NCBI GenBank assembly: GCA_933228675.1
Contig: OW121740.1
Span: 2,728,001 to 2,792,000, forward strand
DNA from: Stomorhina lunata
Taxonomy: Eukaryota > Arthropoda > Insecta > Diptera > Rhiniidae
Direction: 5' to 3'
DNA length: 64,000 nt
Below, one piece after another: positions 45,637 to 56,832 of this stretch. Position numbers and translations under genes: made by a program. Position 1 is the first letter of the stretch; each line of letters starts with the position of its first letter. Below the pieces are notes generated by a model. That model was not told the origin of the DNA, made no database searches, and saw nothing but the letters and a program-made list of their open reading frames with translations.

Positions 45637-48027
45637 CTATTTGAACTATTCAAATAGAAATAGTTCATGATAAAAAAAATTGGACGAAATCAATACATAT
45701 TTCGGGTAATTTCCATAAAAAAGACTTAACAGAATTGAGATTTTTATAACCTATTTTTTTCAAATACTCAATATATTGAACATTTTTCTGAAATGTAGCA
45801 ACTTTAAATGATATATTGAAGAATCAAAGTTCAAAACTTTAAGAATATTAAAAATAACTTATTGAAATATCCTGGCGAATTAAAGGACTAAATATATATA
45901 AATGTATTTGAGAAAGACTTTGAAACAAATTCGAAAATTGTTCTTCAAGATTTATATAAAGAGTTAAAATATTACCTCCCTAATACAATTTGTAACCAAC
46001 TCCAAACCAATTGTTTGTTGATAGGAAAAGTTAATGGTCCTGTCAATTTAATAGAAAACAAATTGTCATTATTTTTATAGTGTAATGAATTTGCTGTTGA
46101 TTTTCCACATATTAAGCTCCTTATTTGACATTAAACAAAACATAATAATAACAACAAATTATTTCAAAGAACACTACAAATTATATTAAAAAAACAAAGG
46201 GGGAATTATAAGGAAAAATTAGTAGTTGGCAACTGAATATTAAGATTTTCTTTTAAACATTTTACGATTCTTAATAAAATTAATAAAACCGATACTTGGA
46301 CCGAAATAAGTAGAATTTTAATATATGAACCATCATACTATCCATCATAAATTCACTCAAGGAGATACTTATCTTCCAAGGCAAAAAAATATATAACATT
46401 CAATATTAATTGCAATTTGTTTAATGAATACATATCATTTTTAATATTTAATAAATTGCACAACGTTTTAAGTGAAAAAGCGCAATAAAAAAAAAAATAT
46501 GATACAAATGCGTTGAGCAATGAGTTCGAGTACATTTACAAACAAATTATTTAATATTGCAGAAAAAACTGATGAAAAAACATTGCAAGCAAAAAAAGAA
46601 AAGCACCAACAGCTATTGCAAACATCAGCAGCAACAACTGACTGATAGACAGACAGACAGACAGATATTTATCATATTGGAATTTTTTTAATATCGATTG
46701 TCATGATATTTTAATATTGTCAACAGCAATGGATGTTGACAACAACACAATGTTTGTTGCAGTTGTTGCTGCTGCTGTTGATATTGTTGTTGTTCTTGGT
46801 TTTGATGTAAACAATAAAAATTAATGATGAATTCACTGTTGAGATTAAAAACAACCAACAGCAAAAATAACATCAACAACAACAATTTAAACCAACATAA
46901 TATGAGCATTGCAAACAGCAAAATAGCAGCAGCAGCAACATATCCTCATCATCAATTGCTGCTTTAAAAAAAAATATAATAAATGAACATGATAATACCT
47001 GATTATTTAAACAATAACAACAATAAAAATAATAATAATAAGTATAATGTCACTTACATTAAAAACGAAAATAGTTCAATATTCATGAAAACATTTAAAA
47101 ATTAAAAAAAAAACAAAATCGTTAAAAAAAGAAAAAGATAATAAATGGCAATAAATATTTATACCTATAAATATGCATAGGAATTATTGTTATTAACAAA
47201 TAAATATTAAGCATTGAAAAATATTAACGATCGAACATCTGCGGCGGCAGAAAAAAAAATCACAAAGTTATGAGAAATGCAGATCAAAAAGTGATTTAAG
47301 CACTTAAACGATTTAATATGAACAAATTTTTCAGGCTTAAAAAAATAATGAAAATAATTTGCATTTTCTGATTTTAATTTTTTAATACTTAGCCGACATA
47401 AATAATTTGTTAATTTACGAAATATAAGAATTTTAAACAAAATCCGAGTTACAAAAAAAAAAACAATTTCATTTCCTTTTAAATTGGCAGAACAGAATTA
47501 CTAGATTATTTTTGCTGAAGTAATCATTCAAATCGGCAAATTAGTTTCCAAGATAAAGCATAACAACTATTAACCCAAAATCCTGTGCTAATTTTAACAG
47601 TTGACTGTTGGTGTCTTGGATAATTAATCACTGCTAAGCATTGACAACAACCACTAACTTAACTGTTACTTACATTGAAGTGTCTATATTTGATTTTTAT
47701 AACTTATTAACTTATGAATCAGGTATGAATCATTGCGAAAAACTTATTGTCGATCTTTCTTAAAATCTGTTACTTGAACTACTAAAAGTACAATTTCATA
47801 CCCATTGTTTACTTTTTTACTATACGAAAGGCTGTTCAAGGCAGAAAAATATGTATTGCAAGAATTGGTCTGAAAAATACTACAATTTTGATATCGAAGA
47901 TATATCACGTTCATAAGTCCCGCTGAATCTGATGAAGAAACGATAAAGGTATAATTTGATGCAAATCGACGAATAACATCACCTGAGTTTAGTGTGATGT
48001 TTTTTTTTTCCAAACGCTATAAAAATA
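45637..48027. other. non-coding DNA
   Basis: No gene is supported. It has an (ACAG)n tract at 46645-46662 and CAG/GTT-rich tracts at 46725-46800 and 46855-46940. An isolated TIR end (GTGCGACTAATGTGGTATAG) begins at about 48034. Confidence 0.45.
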
Positions 48028-48223
48028 TTGAGGATGTGCGACTAATGTGGTATAGAAAGTTGATTTAAGATTGCCAAATTTTTAGTTTTTGTCCAATTAA
48101 AATATAAAACATGATACTTGTGCTGTACTTCCACGGATCCATTTAAGAAAAATATTAAACAAACGATTTTAGAGATATGTATTTGAGAATATATTTTATA
48201 TCACATTAAAAGCTATTTTAAAA

Positions 48224-48996
48224 ACAAGTAAGAAAGTGCTATAGTCGGTCAAGCCCGACAATACAATACCCTTCACCACTAAGATCAAAGGTGTTCCTTT
48301 TCGTATACAAAGACAAATATTTCCTAAATTTTGTCATAATACAAACATTTTCTTAAGGTTAATATATTTAAGATGTTTCCGTCAATTTAACATATATGTA
48401 TGAGGGCTTGGGTCAAATGTGGACCGATTATCTTCATATTTAGCAAATTAATTAGTTTTTACAAAAATTATGTATGCAAAAAATAAACTTTAAATTGCCA
48501 TTATCTTCAGATTTATGAGCGTTTTTGTGATATTTGTCTCATCTAGTGCGACAGAAGAGTTTGCCTGGGGGCTATGATCAAATATGGACCAATTTCAACG
48601 AAATCTGGTATAGTGATTTTGGTTTACATAAGCAGCATTTCTTTTAAATTTGATGAAAAAATATTGATATTTATGGCCAAAATATCAATTTCGGGAAGTG
48701 GGAGGTACCAAAAATAATATACCGATTTTGACGAATTTCAATTGCCATGGTCCCACTATCAAACAAATGATCTGTGCCAAATTTCATCCAATTTTATTTA
48801 GAATTGTGACCTGTACTTTGATTACATGGTTTACATGGGGCTCCTGCCAGACGGACGGATGGACTGTCATCGCTAAATCAGAAAGTGATTCTAAGTAAAG
48901 TCTATTGGCATACTAAAAAGTGGGTCTAAGGCAAATATTTCTATGCGTTACATACATCATCATAAACCTTTCCACCTGTGGTGGTGAAGGGTAGAA
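48224..48996 (-). mobile_element. DINE-1-like element, near full length
   Basis: On the minus strand it starts TACCCTTCACCACCACAGGT, carries GTCCATCCGTCCGTCTGGCA and ends with hairpin GTCGGGCTTGACCGAC and TATAGCACTTTCTTACTTG. It is bracketed on both sides, in direct orientation, by TIR ends of the GTGCGAGTAATGTGGTA family (48034 and 49001). Confidence 0.8.
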
Positions 48997-50877
48997 ATGT
49001 GCGAGTAATGTGGTACACTACATTTTTGTTAAATTTTGATGGATGAATAAAAAAAAAGGTCCAAGTCTCCTGTGCCCATACAAGTAATGTCGGTAACCAC
49101 AGTCCTTTGCTCGGCTGATTTAAAAAAAAAATCATTAATTTCTTCATTCTCTGAAAACAGCAAATATTGTCAGATTAAAAGGAAAGTTAGATTACCAGCC
49201 ATGCTACTGTCAGAAAAATAGTTAAAGGGACCACAATATGTATATAATTTAGAAAAATAGCTATTCATTAAACGAATATTGTATTTCAGAGAAAATCAAA
49301 ATAAATTTAATAACAATCCATTTCACAAATATTAGAGTTCTATTATTAGTCAGCCTTTTCGTCAGTTAATAATTTGCATAAACTTCTTCGATTACCTTCG
49401 CATCATGATCATCATCATCACCCCTATCACTGCCATTTCACAACAATTGCTGTCAATTGTCGTCATCAAACAACTCGAGAAATATTAGCAGCAGCAGCAA
49501 TGAAAATAAAATATGAAAACGTTTGACCCTATTTGGCAAAATATTTTATAGCCTAAACCCAATAACAGCTTCAGCGAAACGAACACGTAACTAAAACTTC
49601 TGCTTTTACCCTGCAAAAAGTAATAAAGAGAACAAACCAGTTACTTAGAGTTGAGCCACTTCATCATTTTACAAACGATATCTATTTAGTCTATTTCTAT
49701 TCTAATAATGCCTGCCACTACGACTACAACAATATCAGCTATTATTTACTACTACTATTCGTGGTGGAGGCAGTGTGATGTTGTTGTTATTGTAAAACTA
49801 TTGATAGTAACTACAGAAGGTCGCCATATATGGAGTCTCGAGACACTACCTTCCTTTTGGCGTCACTAAACTCAAAACTCAACCATGTTTCAAATTGCCT
49901 TATTTGACAAAATGCTCACAATTAATCTTTAGAAACTAAATTCACACAAACCGGCAAACGTTTAAGCTGTCTCCGACACACTAATACATTTAAAATTTAG
50001 AATTTAAGATTCTAGTACGAAAAATAGTAGTAGTTGTAGTCAGTAAAAGTAGCAGTTGTTTTAGTGTACGAGTAGTTAGTGGAAACCGTTAATAATTATT
50101 AGTTAACCGACATTAGCGTATACAGATATTGGTACTATCTATTGAATTAAATTGTTTTAGTTTTTGTTTTATTAAATAGAGTTTAACTAAAACCCGTCAT
50201 CCATCATCGAGTTTGCAACAAATCGTCGAAAAAAATCAAAAAAAAAAACATTATTAATGCTTTAATCACAATTCTCATGTCTTTATGGCTTAATTTTAAC
50301 ACGTCTTAAAGACAAGACACAGAAAATGAAAATATGACGTATGTCTGTTAAAAATGACTATTGTGTCATAAGTTAAATGAATCTGAATTATGGCTGCACT
50401 GAGAGGAAAGAAACCAAATATTGTGTTTGGAAAGAAATTTCTTTTTTTGGAGGGGAAGGTAAAAGGCAATTTTTGAATAATAAATACCCAACTAAAAATT
50501 TTGTTAAATTTATAAATAATTGAAGGTTGTGAGTTCGAATCGGTCTTTGGTTCATGTTGTACTAAAAAAACTATGTGACACATAGCATTCCGAAATGTCA
50601 AAGATACAAAAACAAAAAACTATGGTAGATAAGTTAGTCAAACTGAACTGATCATATGGTGATAGTTAAAAAAGGAAATGAGTTTTCATGTGTCAACTTA
50701 ATTCTCGTTTTCAATTTTGTTAAAGTGTTAAGTTTAATAGATGATCTTAAGTATTGACATTCAATAGTGGGTGACATGATGTGTGTTGACGAAGACCGTA
50801 GCGGGACAGAAAAATCGGTTTTAAAATGAATTATTTTCTTTTATAAATATTTTTAAGTAACAACTTTGTTCCCTATA
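48997..50877. other. non-coding DNA
   Basis: No gene is supported. CATCATCATC and AGCAGCAGCA tracts (49407-49420, 49488-49500) and the mixed composition at 49380-50120 resemble host intergenic or intronic DNA. Confidence 0.45.
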
Positions 50878-51425
50878 TATTTCTATGATCAACTGAGGAC
50901 CGATTTCGCGCAATTTCAATACTAAACCTTTTTTTAAAAAATGGGAATATTATTTAGTCGTGCTTTGATAGACAGAATCCCGATTTCGACTAATTTCAAT
51001 ACCAAACTTTTGTTCAGGCCTTATCGTGTTTTCTACATAGAAATTGACTATCATTTGAACTTCATAAGGATCCGGGATATTGTATATTATTTTTGGGTTT
51101 TGAGCCAATATTATGGGAATTACTGTGAACCGCCGTGGAATAGCAGGTTAGTCATCCGCCTAGCATACCAGAGGCCCAAGTTCGATCCCTGGCCAGACTC
51201 TTTTGAAAAAATAAATTTTCAAAAAGCGGCGGTTCACCTCATAACTCAGCTAGCCACTGGTTATTGAGTATTAGGCTATGTAAAACTTCTCTAACTAATG
51301 CATTTGCCGTTCGGAGCCGGCGTTAAAACGTAGGTCCCTTTCAATGAGTCTAAAAATAGAATCGGATGCAGCTATTGTCTGAGAGAAGTACCCCTTGTTC
51401 CAATTGGAATGTTGTCGGGGAATTA

Positions 51426-51475
<50 letters not shown>

Positions 51476-51537
51476 GGGAATTACAAATGCTATGACAAAC
51501 TCAAAATATACCCATTTTTTTATGGTGGGTACAAAAA
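50878..51537 (-). mobile_element. DINE-1-like element (second subfamily) interrupted by a SINE
   Basis: The 5' part on the minus strand (51471-51537) reads GTACCCACCATAAAAAAATG and continues, after the SINE, with TTGGCTCAAAACCCAAAAAT. Removing the SINE and one target copy restores the sequence order of 34454-35998 (TGAGCCAATATTA(A/T)GG(A/G)AATTACAAA). Confidence 0.7.
51124..51470 (+). mobile_element. tRNA-derived SINE, copy 1, with 14-bp target duplication
   Basis: The head TGTGAACCGCCGTGGAATAG carries an A-box-like GCAGGTTAGTCATCC and a canonical B box, GTTCGATCC (51180-51188). This is an internal RNA polymerase III promoter of tRNA type. The element ends in an A/T repeat tail (51425-51470). 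ATTATGGGAATTAC is duplicated at 51110-51123 and 51471-51484. The head is followed at 51227-51237 by CGGCGGTTCAC, the exact inverse of the start GTGAACCGCCG (51125-51135). Confidence 0.9.
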
Positions 51538-51640
51538 CTGATCCAGATAACTTTTCACCTCTTCATTGGTAATAAAGTTTTAATATACAAAAATGTTGCC
51601 ATGATATTTATAAGAAGCAAGAGTATTCGTATACCATTCA

Positions 51641-52138
51641 AATCGAAAATTTGTTTTTATATAAAATGTTTATATCGAAAAATTTTCTACATAAAGTTTA
51701 AATATCAAAAAATTTTCCATATAAAATTTTTATATCGATAAATTTTCTATAAAAAATTTTTTATCGAAAAATTTTCTATATTAATTTTTGCATCAAAAAG
51801 TTTCTATATAAAATTTTTGCATCAAAAAATTTTCTATATAAAATTTTTGTATTTTTTTTTATCAAATTTTTGCATGCAGAAATTTTCTCTTTAAAATTTT
51901 TGTATCGAAAAATTTTTTATATAAAATTTTTGTATCAAAAAATTTTCTATATAAATTTGTTGTACCGAAAAATTTTTTATATACAATTTTTGCATCAAAA
52001 AATTTTTGTATCCAAAAATTTTCTAAATGAAATTTTTATATCGAAAAATGTTCTATGTATATTAAATTCTTATATCGAAAATTTTTTTATATAAAAAAAA
52101 TGTATATAAAAAATTTATATAAAAAAATTTTTTTATTT
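51641..52138. repeat. AT-rich minisatellite, first half
   Basis: The unit of about 29-31 bp is TTTTCTATATAAAATTTTTA plus TATCGAAAAA. It is continued after the solo LTR by 52440-52735. Confidence 0.85.
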
Positions 52139-52439
52139 TGTAATGTATTTTGTATAAGTAATTCGTATTGTAGTGATAATTTGATGTCTTAAGGCCATCT
52201 ATTATTTATATTAATATCATATTTAGTTTCGATAAGTTAGCCCCATCTATTAAATATAATTTTAAACTCTAGAACGCCATCTAATTGTCAAACTATAAAT
52301 TATAGTACTATCTATTCAACTCTGTTTAGAGACATACTTTTTAAGCGCCTCTGAATTGAGGACATTTTGTAAAATAAAACACATTCGAGAACAAATAAAC
52401 GTGGCGAACAGACGTATTTAATTGAATCGAGCCATTACA
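52139..52439. mobile_element. 301-bp solo LTR (probably Ty3/gypsy-type)
   Basis: It begins TGTAATG and ends CATTACA, a 7-bp inverted pair with TG...CA ends, and is flanked by ATTT on both sides (52135-52138, 52440-52443). AATAAA lies at 52394-52399. A 4-bp duplication fits Ty3/gypsy elements. The sequence is unrelated to the minisatellite it interrupts. GCCATCTATT or a variant occurs four times inside. No internal retroviral-like genes are present. Confidence 0.7.
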
Positions 52440-52735
52440 ATTTAAAAAGAATTCTAAATAAAATATTAAGAATAAAAAATTTTCTATGTAAAATTTTTGT
52501 ATCCAGAAATTTTCCATATAAAATTTGTATATGAAAAAATTTTCTATACATTTTCTATATAAAATTTTTATATCGAAAAATTTTTAATATAAAAAAAAAA
52601 TTTTATATAAAAAAAATTTATTTAAAATAAAAATTCTAGATAAAATTTTTCGAATCAAACATTTTTCATATAAAATTTTTGTATCCAGAAATTTTCCATA
52701 AAAAATTTTTATATCAAAATATTTTGTCTTTAACC
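52440..52735. repeat. AT-rich minisatellite, second half
   Basis: It has the same unit as 51641-52138. Before the LTR insertion the two halves formed one array of about 800 bp. Confidence 0.8.
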
Positions 52736-53529
52736 CTCTGCGACTGACTTATAGTCCAGCAGACACCAACAAAGTCAAATTTTTGTACAAAAAACTCAAG
52801 TTGTTTTAAAAGTGATCTTGGAAAATATAAGCCATCTAAATCTGATAGTCTAACACGTCATTGTGAGAACTTTATCACGTCAATTACAGAGGGTTTAAAG
52901 GGCATCAACCAGAAATGACTACGTAGAATTAGTTTAACTGTTTCACACATTAGCCTTGCTTTTTCGGCTCTCTTAACAAATAATGATTTTGGGGCTTGTG
53001 AAATTGGCTTCGAACAAATAATTACTAGTCTAGTCATAGATCAGATATCTCAAGACATGCCTCTGATCGTAGCTCTTATCGTAGTTATAGTCATAGCTCT
53101 AGTTATTGGCTCTAGAGTCTAGACATGAGACTTGTTAAAACTCCTTTTAAGACTTGTTAAAACTGCTTTTATAGTTTAACAAAACATGTACGATGTAGTC
53201 TAGCTCTAGTCTAGGCATAGGTCTGATCATGCCTTCAGTTGATACTTTATTATAGCTCTTGCCAAAATTACTGACCATAGCTCCAGTATTACCTCTGGAC
53301 AAATTAATTAAATTATTTCCAGTGTATTTTCCAGAGCTAATTTTTCTTTCTGATTTTTTTTGTTTTTTTTTTGTTTCATAAAATTTTAAGCAATTTTTCA
53401 AATTGTTATTAAAAATATCTAATAAAACTCAATTACGTTATTAAGTTTAGATCATAAAATTTATGCTACGTTTATAGATATTTTTTTCTATTTTTTATTC
53501 AATTTTTCTTCATTAGATTTGCATGTGTA
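52736..53529. other. non-coding DNA with CTAG-rich degenerate repeats
   Basis: Between 53025 and 53300 short phrases such as TAGCTCTAGT, TAGTCTAG and CATAGCTC recur irregularly. It looks like a decayed simple repeat. No gene is supported. Confidence 0.45.
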
Positions 53530-53530
53530 T

Positions 53531-54040
53531 TAGAGCGGTTCGCCTTTCATACAAAAAAAAGTTGAATCAGTCACCCCCTAGGATTAAAGATAATGTTAAA
53601 ACAATTCCAAAAAATATTTTTTTTATTTCTTTACCACGCCTACAAATACCGCCCTTTTAGTATTTCGTTCACTCTGTCGCCATTTTATGTCCGATCATAA
53701 CATTTTATACATCGGCGTTCGTGGCTCTGTAAGGACTACATTTCTTTTTTTTATAGTTTTTTACTAACACGTCAATTTATAGTCATAACTTTTAAAAACT
53801 AGATTTTTACTCGATTTAATTAGGGTGGGTACGACTCGAATTTTAAAAAGTAGTAGCTAGAAATTGACGAGGTTGTAAAAAACTATCAAAGAGAGAAATG
53901 TAGCCCTTACAGAGCCCTAAACATACAAAAAAGGCGGTATTTGTAGGCGTAAAAAAATAAAAAATAATTTTTAGAATTGTTTTTACATTATCTTTAATCC
54001 TAGGGGGTGACTGATTCAACTTTTTTTTCGAACCACTCTA
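53531..54040. mobile_element. 510-bp hAT-type foldback element with 8-bp target duplication
   Basis: The ends TAGAGCGGTTCG and CGAACCACTCTA are inverted and the arms remain complementary for most of the length, through CCTAGG..., ACAAATACCGCC and CTGTAAGGACTACATTTCT. ATGTGTAT is duplicated at 53523-53530 and 54041-54048. An 8-bp duplication and TAGAG ends are known traits of hAT elements. No transposase is encoded, so it is non-autonomous. Confidence 0.9.
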
Positions 54041-54048
54041 ATGTGTAT

Positions 54049-55252
54049 TCATGTCGGGCATTAGAAGTGTTGAAGAAAATATCCAGCAAAAAGATTGTAG
54101 TTGCGTGATAAAAGAAACTTATAGTCAGTCGTAGATCTTTTAATATTTATAAATATTTTTTATTTGATTTGTAGTTTTTTTCTTGGCAAAGGTTAAAGTT
54201 ATTAAAGTGTCAAAAACATTCATTCACTGATTAATTTCATTGTTAAGGTAATGTTTATCTATTTGTGGTTTTCCTTGTGTCTTTGTTATAAATATTTTGC
54301 AAATACGAATTTGCAGCTTTTCTATAGAACGTTATTTAAAGCTTGAAGATTTGCAAAACTTTTGTTAGAATTTTTAGTGGTTAATTGTTGATACAATATA
54401 GTTTTGTGGCTAAAATTTATATTCTTTTACAGACTGCGTCACCAAGAAGTAGATAATAAATTAGTTTAAGGGTTAAGTGTTTAATATTAATTATTTAATT
54501 GTTACATAAATTTTCGTTAGTTTATTATTTAATCTAACTTTGAGAATTAAAAAGTTTTTTTTTTTACAAAAAGTCTTTATTTACCTAAGCCCCTTACCAA
54601 ATAACAAAAGTTTTTTGTTTTGTTGAAAGCAGTGGGTTCCAAATTACTACTTGTCAAATACATCAATTAATGTATTTGATTGGAAAGGTTGTCTATTATT
54701 CAAAACATTTTCTTATACAAATATTTCAATTAAAAAATTCTTGAAGAGAAAAAAACACAAAAATGCAATAAAAAATATTTTATTGAAAAATATTACTAAA
54801 TATTTCATTTGTATGAAAATTATATTTCAGGTTTTATCTGCAAAAAAAAAATCATAAAAAAGTTCGACTCAATATCAATCATTGAACTAAATAATCATCA
54901 TCACTCAAAAACTCACTAAATAAAACACTCAATTCATTTAATTTATCCACAAAAATTTACACTCCGCTAGTAATTGACTCAATGTGTGTGAGTGTGTTTT
55001 AAAAGTATAAATCTAATATCAAATCGAATCAAACACCCACATTTGGATATTTGTATGTAGTACGTATACATACGTACAAGTGGCAGTAACCAACCTATCA
55101 CAACAACTCTGATATCTAATAGAGAAGAACAATCAAACTCACTCACACACCATCACATAATTAATACCCAGCAGGAAACATTTTAAGGACTTCTCTTTGA
55201 TGTCTCCAAATAAATTATTGTGTTCAGTGATACATTCCAATTTACCTTCTAC
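54049..55252. other. non-coding DNA
   Basis: No gene is supported. It is AT-rich with an ordinary mixed sequence; no repeat family is recognised. Confidence 0.5.
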
Positions 55253-55263
55253 AATAAGATGCG

Positions 55264-55560
55264 ATGTGAACCGCCGTAGTATATCAGGTTAGTCATCCGC
55301 CTAGTATACCAGAGATCCCAAGTTCGATACCCGGCCAGACCCACTTGAAAAAAAAAATAAATTTTAAAAAAAGCGGCGGTTCACCTCATATCTCAGCTAG
55401 CCATTGAGTATTAGGCTTTGTAAAACTTCTCTAACTAATGCATTTGCCGTTCGGAGCCGGAGTTTAAACGTAGTTCCTTTTCAATTAGTCTAAAAATGGA
55501 ATCAAATGCAGAGAAGTAAACCATGTTTTAATTGGAATGTTGTCGGGGAATTATATATAT
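55264..55560 (+). mobile_element. tRNA-derived SINE, copy 2, with 11-bp target duplication
   Basis: It is the same family as 51124-51470, with the same head TGTGAACCGCCGTAG, B box GTTCGATACC, the inner inverted CGGCGGTTCAC, and tail GAATGTTGTCGGGGAATTAT then TATATA. AATAAGATGCG is duplicated at 55253-55263 and 55561-55571. It differs from copy 1 at scattered positions and by small deletions. Confidence 0.9.
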
Positions 55561-56461
55561 AATAAGATGCGTTTAAATATCCGATGCACCATCCACTTCT
55601 CCTTACTTACAAATACAGAAATGATGCCTCCCTAGTAAAAATTGTGTCATGGCTTCATTGGTGCAAATTTCTTAAAAAAAAATGTTAGACATGCCATTAT
55701 TAACAACGGCGTCAACTTCTTGGCCTGATTTGGATGATCTAGAAACCAAAGACAAGTGGTTTTAACAGGACGGCACGTATAACACAGGTGATGGAAATTT
55801 AATATTGGGTAGGAGCACCTCCGAGTGAGATGCTGATCAAGTAAAAAATTGGAGTGAACTGTGCGATACACAGCGCCATGTGACTTGACTCCGTTTTAAG
55901 TTTTTGATTCTATGATACATTTCAAAGATTTTAAGTGAAAGAATTAAATAACACAATGACACATTTGAAGGTGATGGTCTGGCATAAAAATCTGGGATAT
56001 CACAAATGAAAGCACTAGACTTGTTTATTGAAACCCCTAAAGTGTTTGGCGCTGGTATGTGGAACTTTGGACCGCCGAAATTTAACAATTTTAAGAACCT
56101 TTGAATTGTATGAGCTAGTTGAATGTATATACAAAATTTCACTGAAATCGGTGATGGTGTGGTTCAGTACGTTTTCGAAAATTTTTGATTTGAAAATTTG
56201 TAATGAAAATTGCAACCTTCAAATGGCGATAACTAGAAAGTTCCACTTGCTAGATCTAAACGCTTTGGGTGTTTGAATACACTAATCTAGAACTTTCCAT
56301 TCATGTACTTCACAGTGTTATTGGTAGGTAACTACTTCATAAGGCCCTATGCTCCACTGGGAGAAGACTTTATAAGGGTAGAATACAAGTAATTTTTCCA
56401 CATATATAGAGCTTTTTTATACAATAAATGCAACTGCAGATGTTTGGTTTATATAACTTAA

Positions 56462-56540
56462 GGGGCTGACGAATGAGTAAAATTTTTTGTTATTGTAACA
56501 AAACCAAAATACATGTAAAATTCACTCAATCGTCAGCCGC
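56462..56540. mobile_element. 79-bp foldback element flanked by TTAA
   Basis: GGGGCTGACGAATGAGTAAA at the left is inverted as TTCACTCAATCGTCAGCCGC at the right, around a loop of about 25 bases. TTAA flanks both ends (56458-56461, 56541-56544), the target duplication known for piggyBac-type elements. Confidence 0.75.
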
Positions 56541-56589
56541 TTAATTTATATAAACTCCACATAAGTCTCTACAAAAAATGTTGCTGAAC

Positions 56590-56832
56590 AGTAGATGAAA
56601 CGAGGTTATCAGTTGCTATCACGTCACGTCACATCAAGCACAAATTATTGCTTGAAAAGAGAAAAAACAAATTTTTACGATACCATCTGTCGAGCGAGGG
56701 TCTCTGAAATTGTGGGGTTTGTATTTTTCTCACTTGTATTGTGTTCAGGGTTAAATTATATTTTAATCCAACAAAAACTTAATAAATGACAATCTAAAAA
56801 TAATTAGGTATACCACATTACCAGTACTTCCT
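56590..56832. mobile_element. right half of a TIR element related to 43388-43878
   Basis: It shares AGCACAAAT(T/A)ATTGCTT, (T/G)ACGAT, GAGCGAGGGT and the terminal AATTAGGTATACCACATTAC with 43388-43878 and ends CCAGTACTTCCT. A convincing left end could not be found. Confidence 0.6.

Noticed and set aside
50529..50541. B-box-like GAGTTCGAATCGG, and AGTTCGAACCCC at 58641-58652
   Set aside because: Neither has an A box at tRNA spacing upstream. They may be relics of SINEs but cannot be supported as RNA genes.
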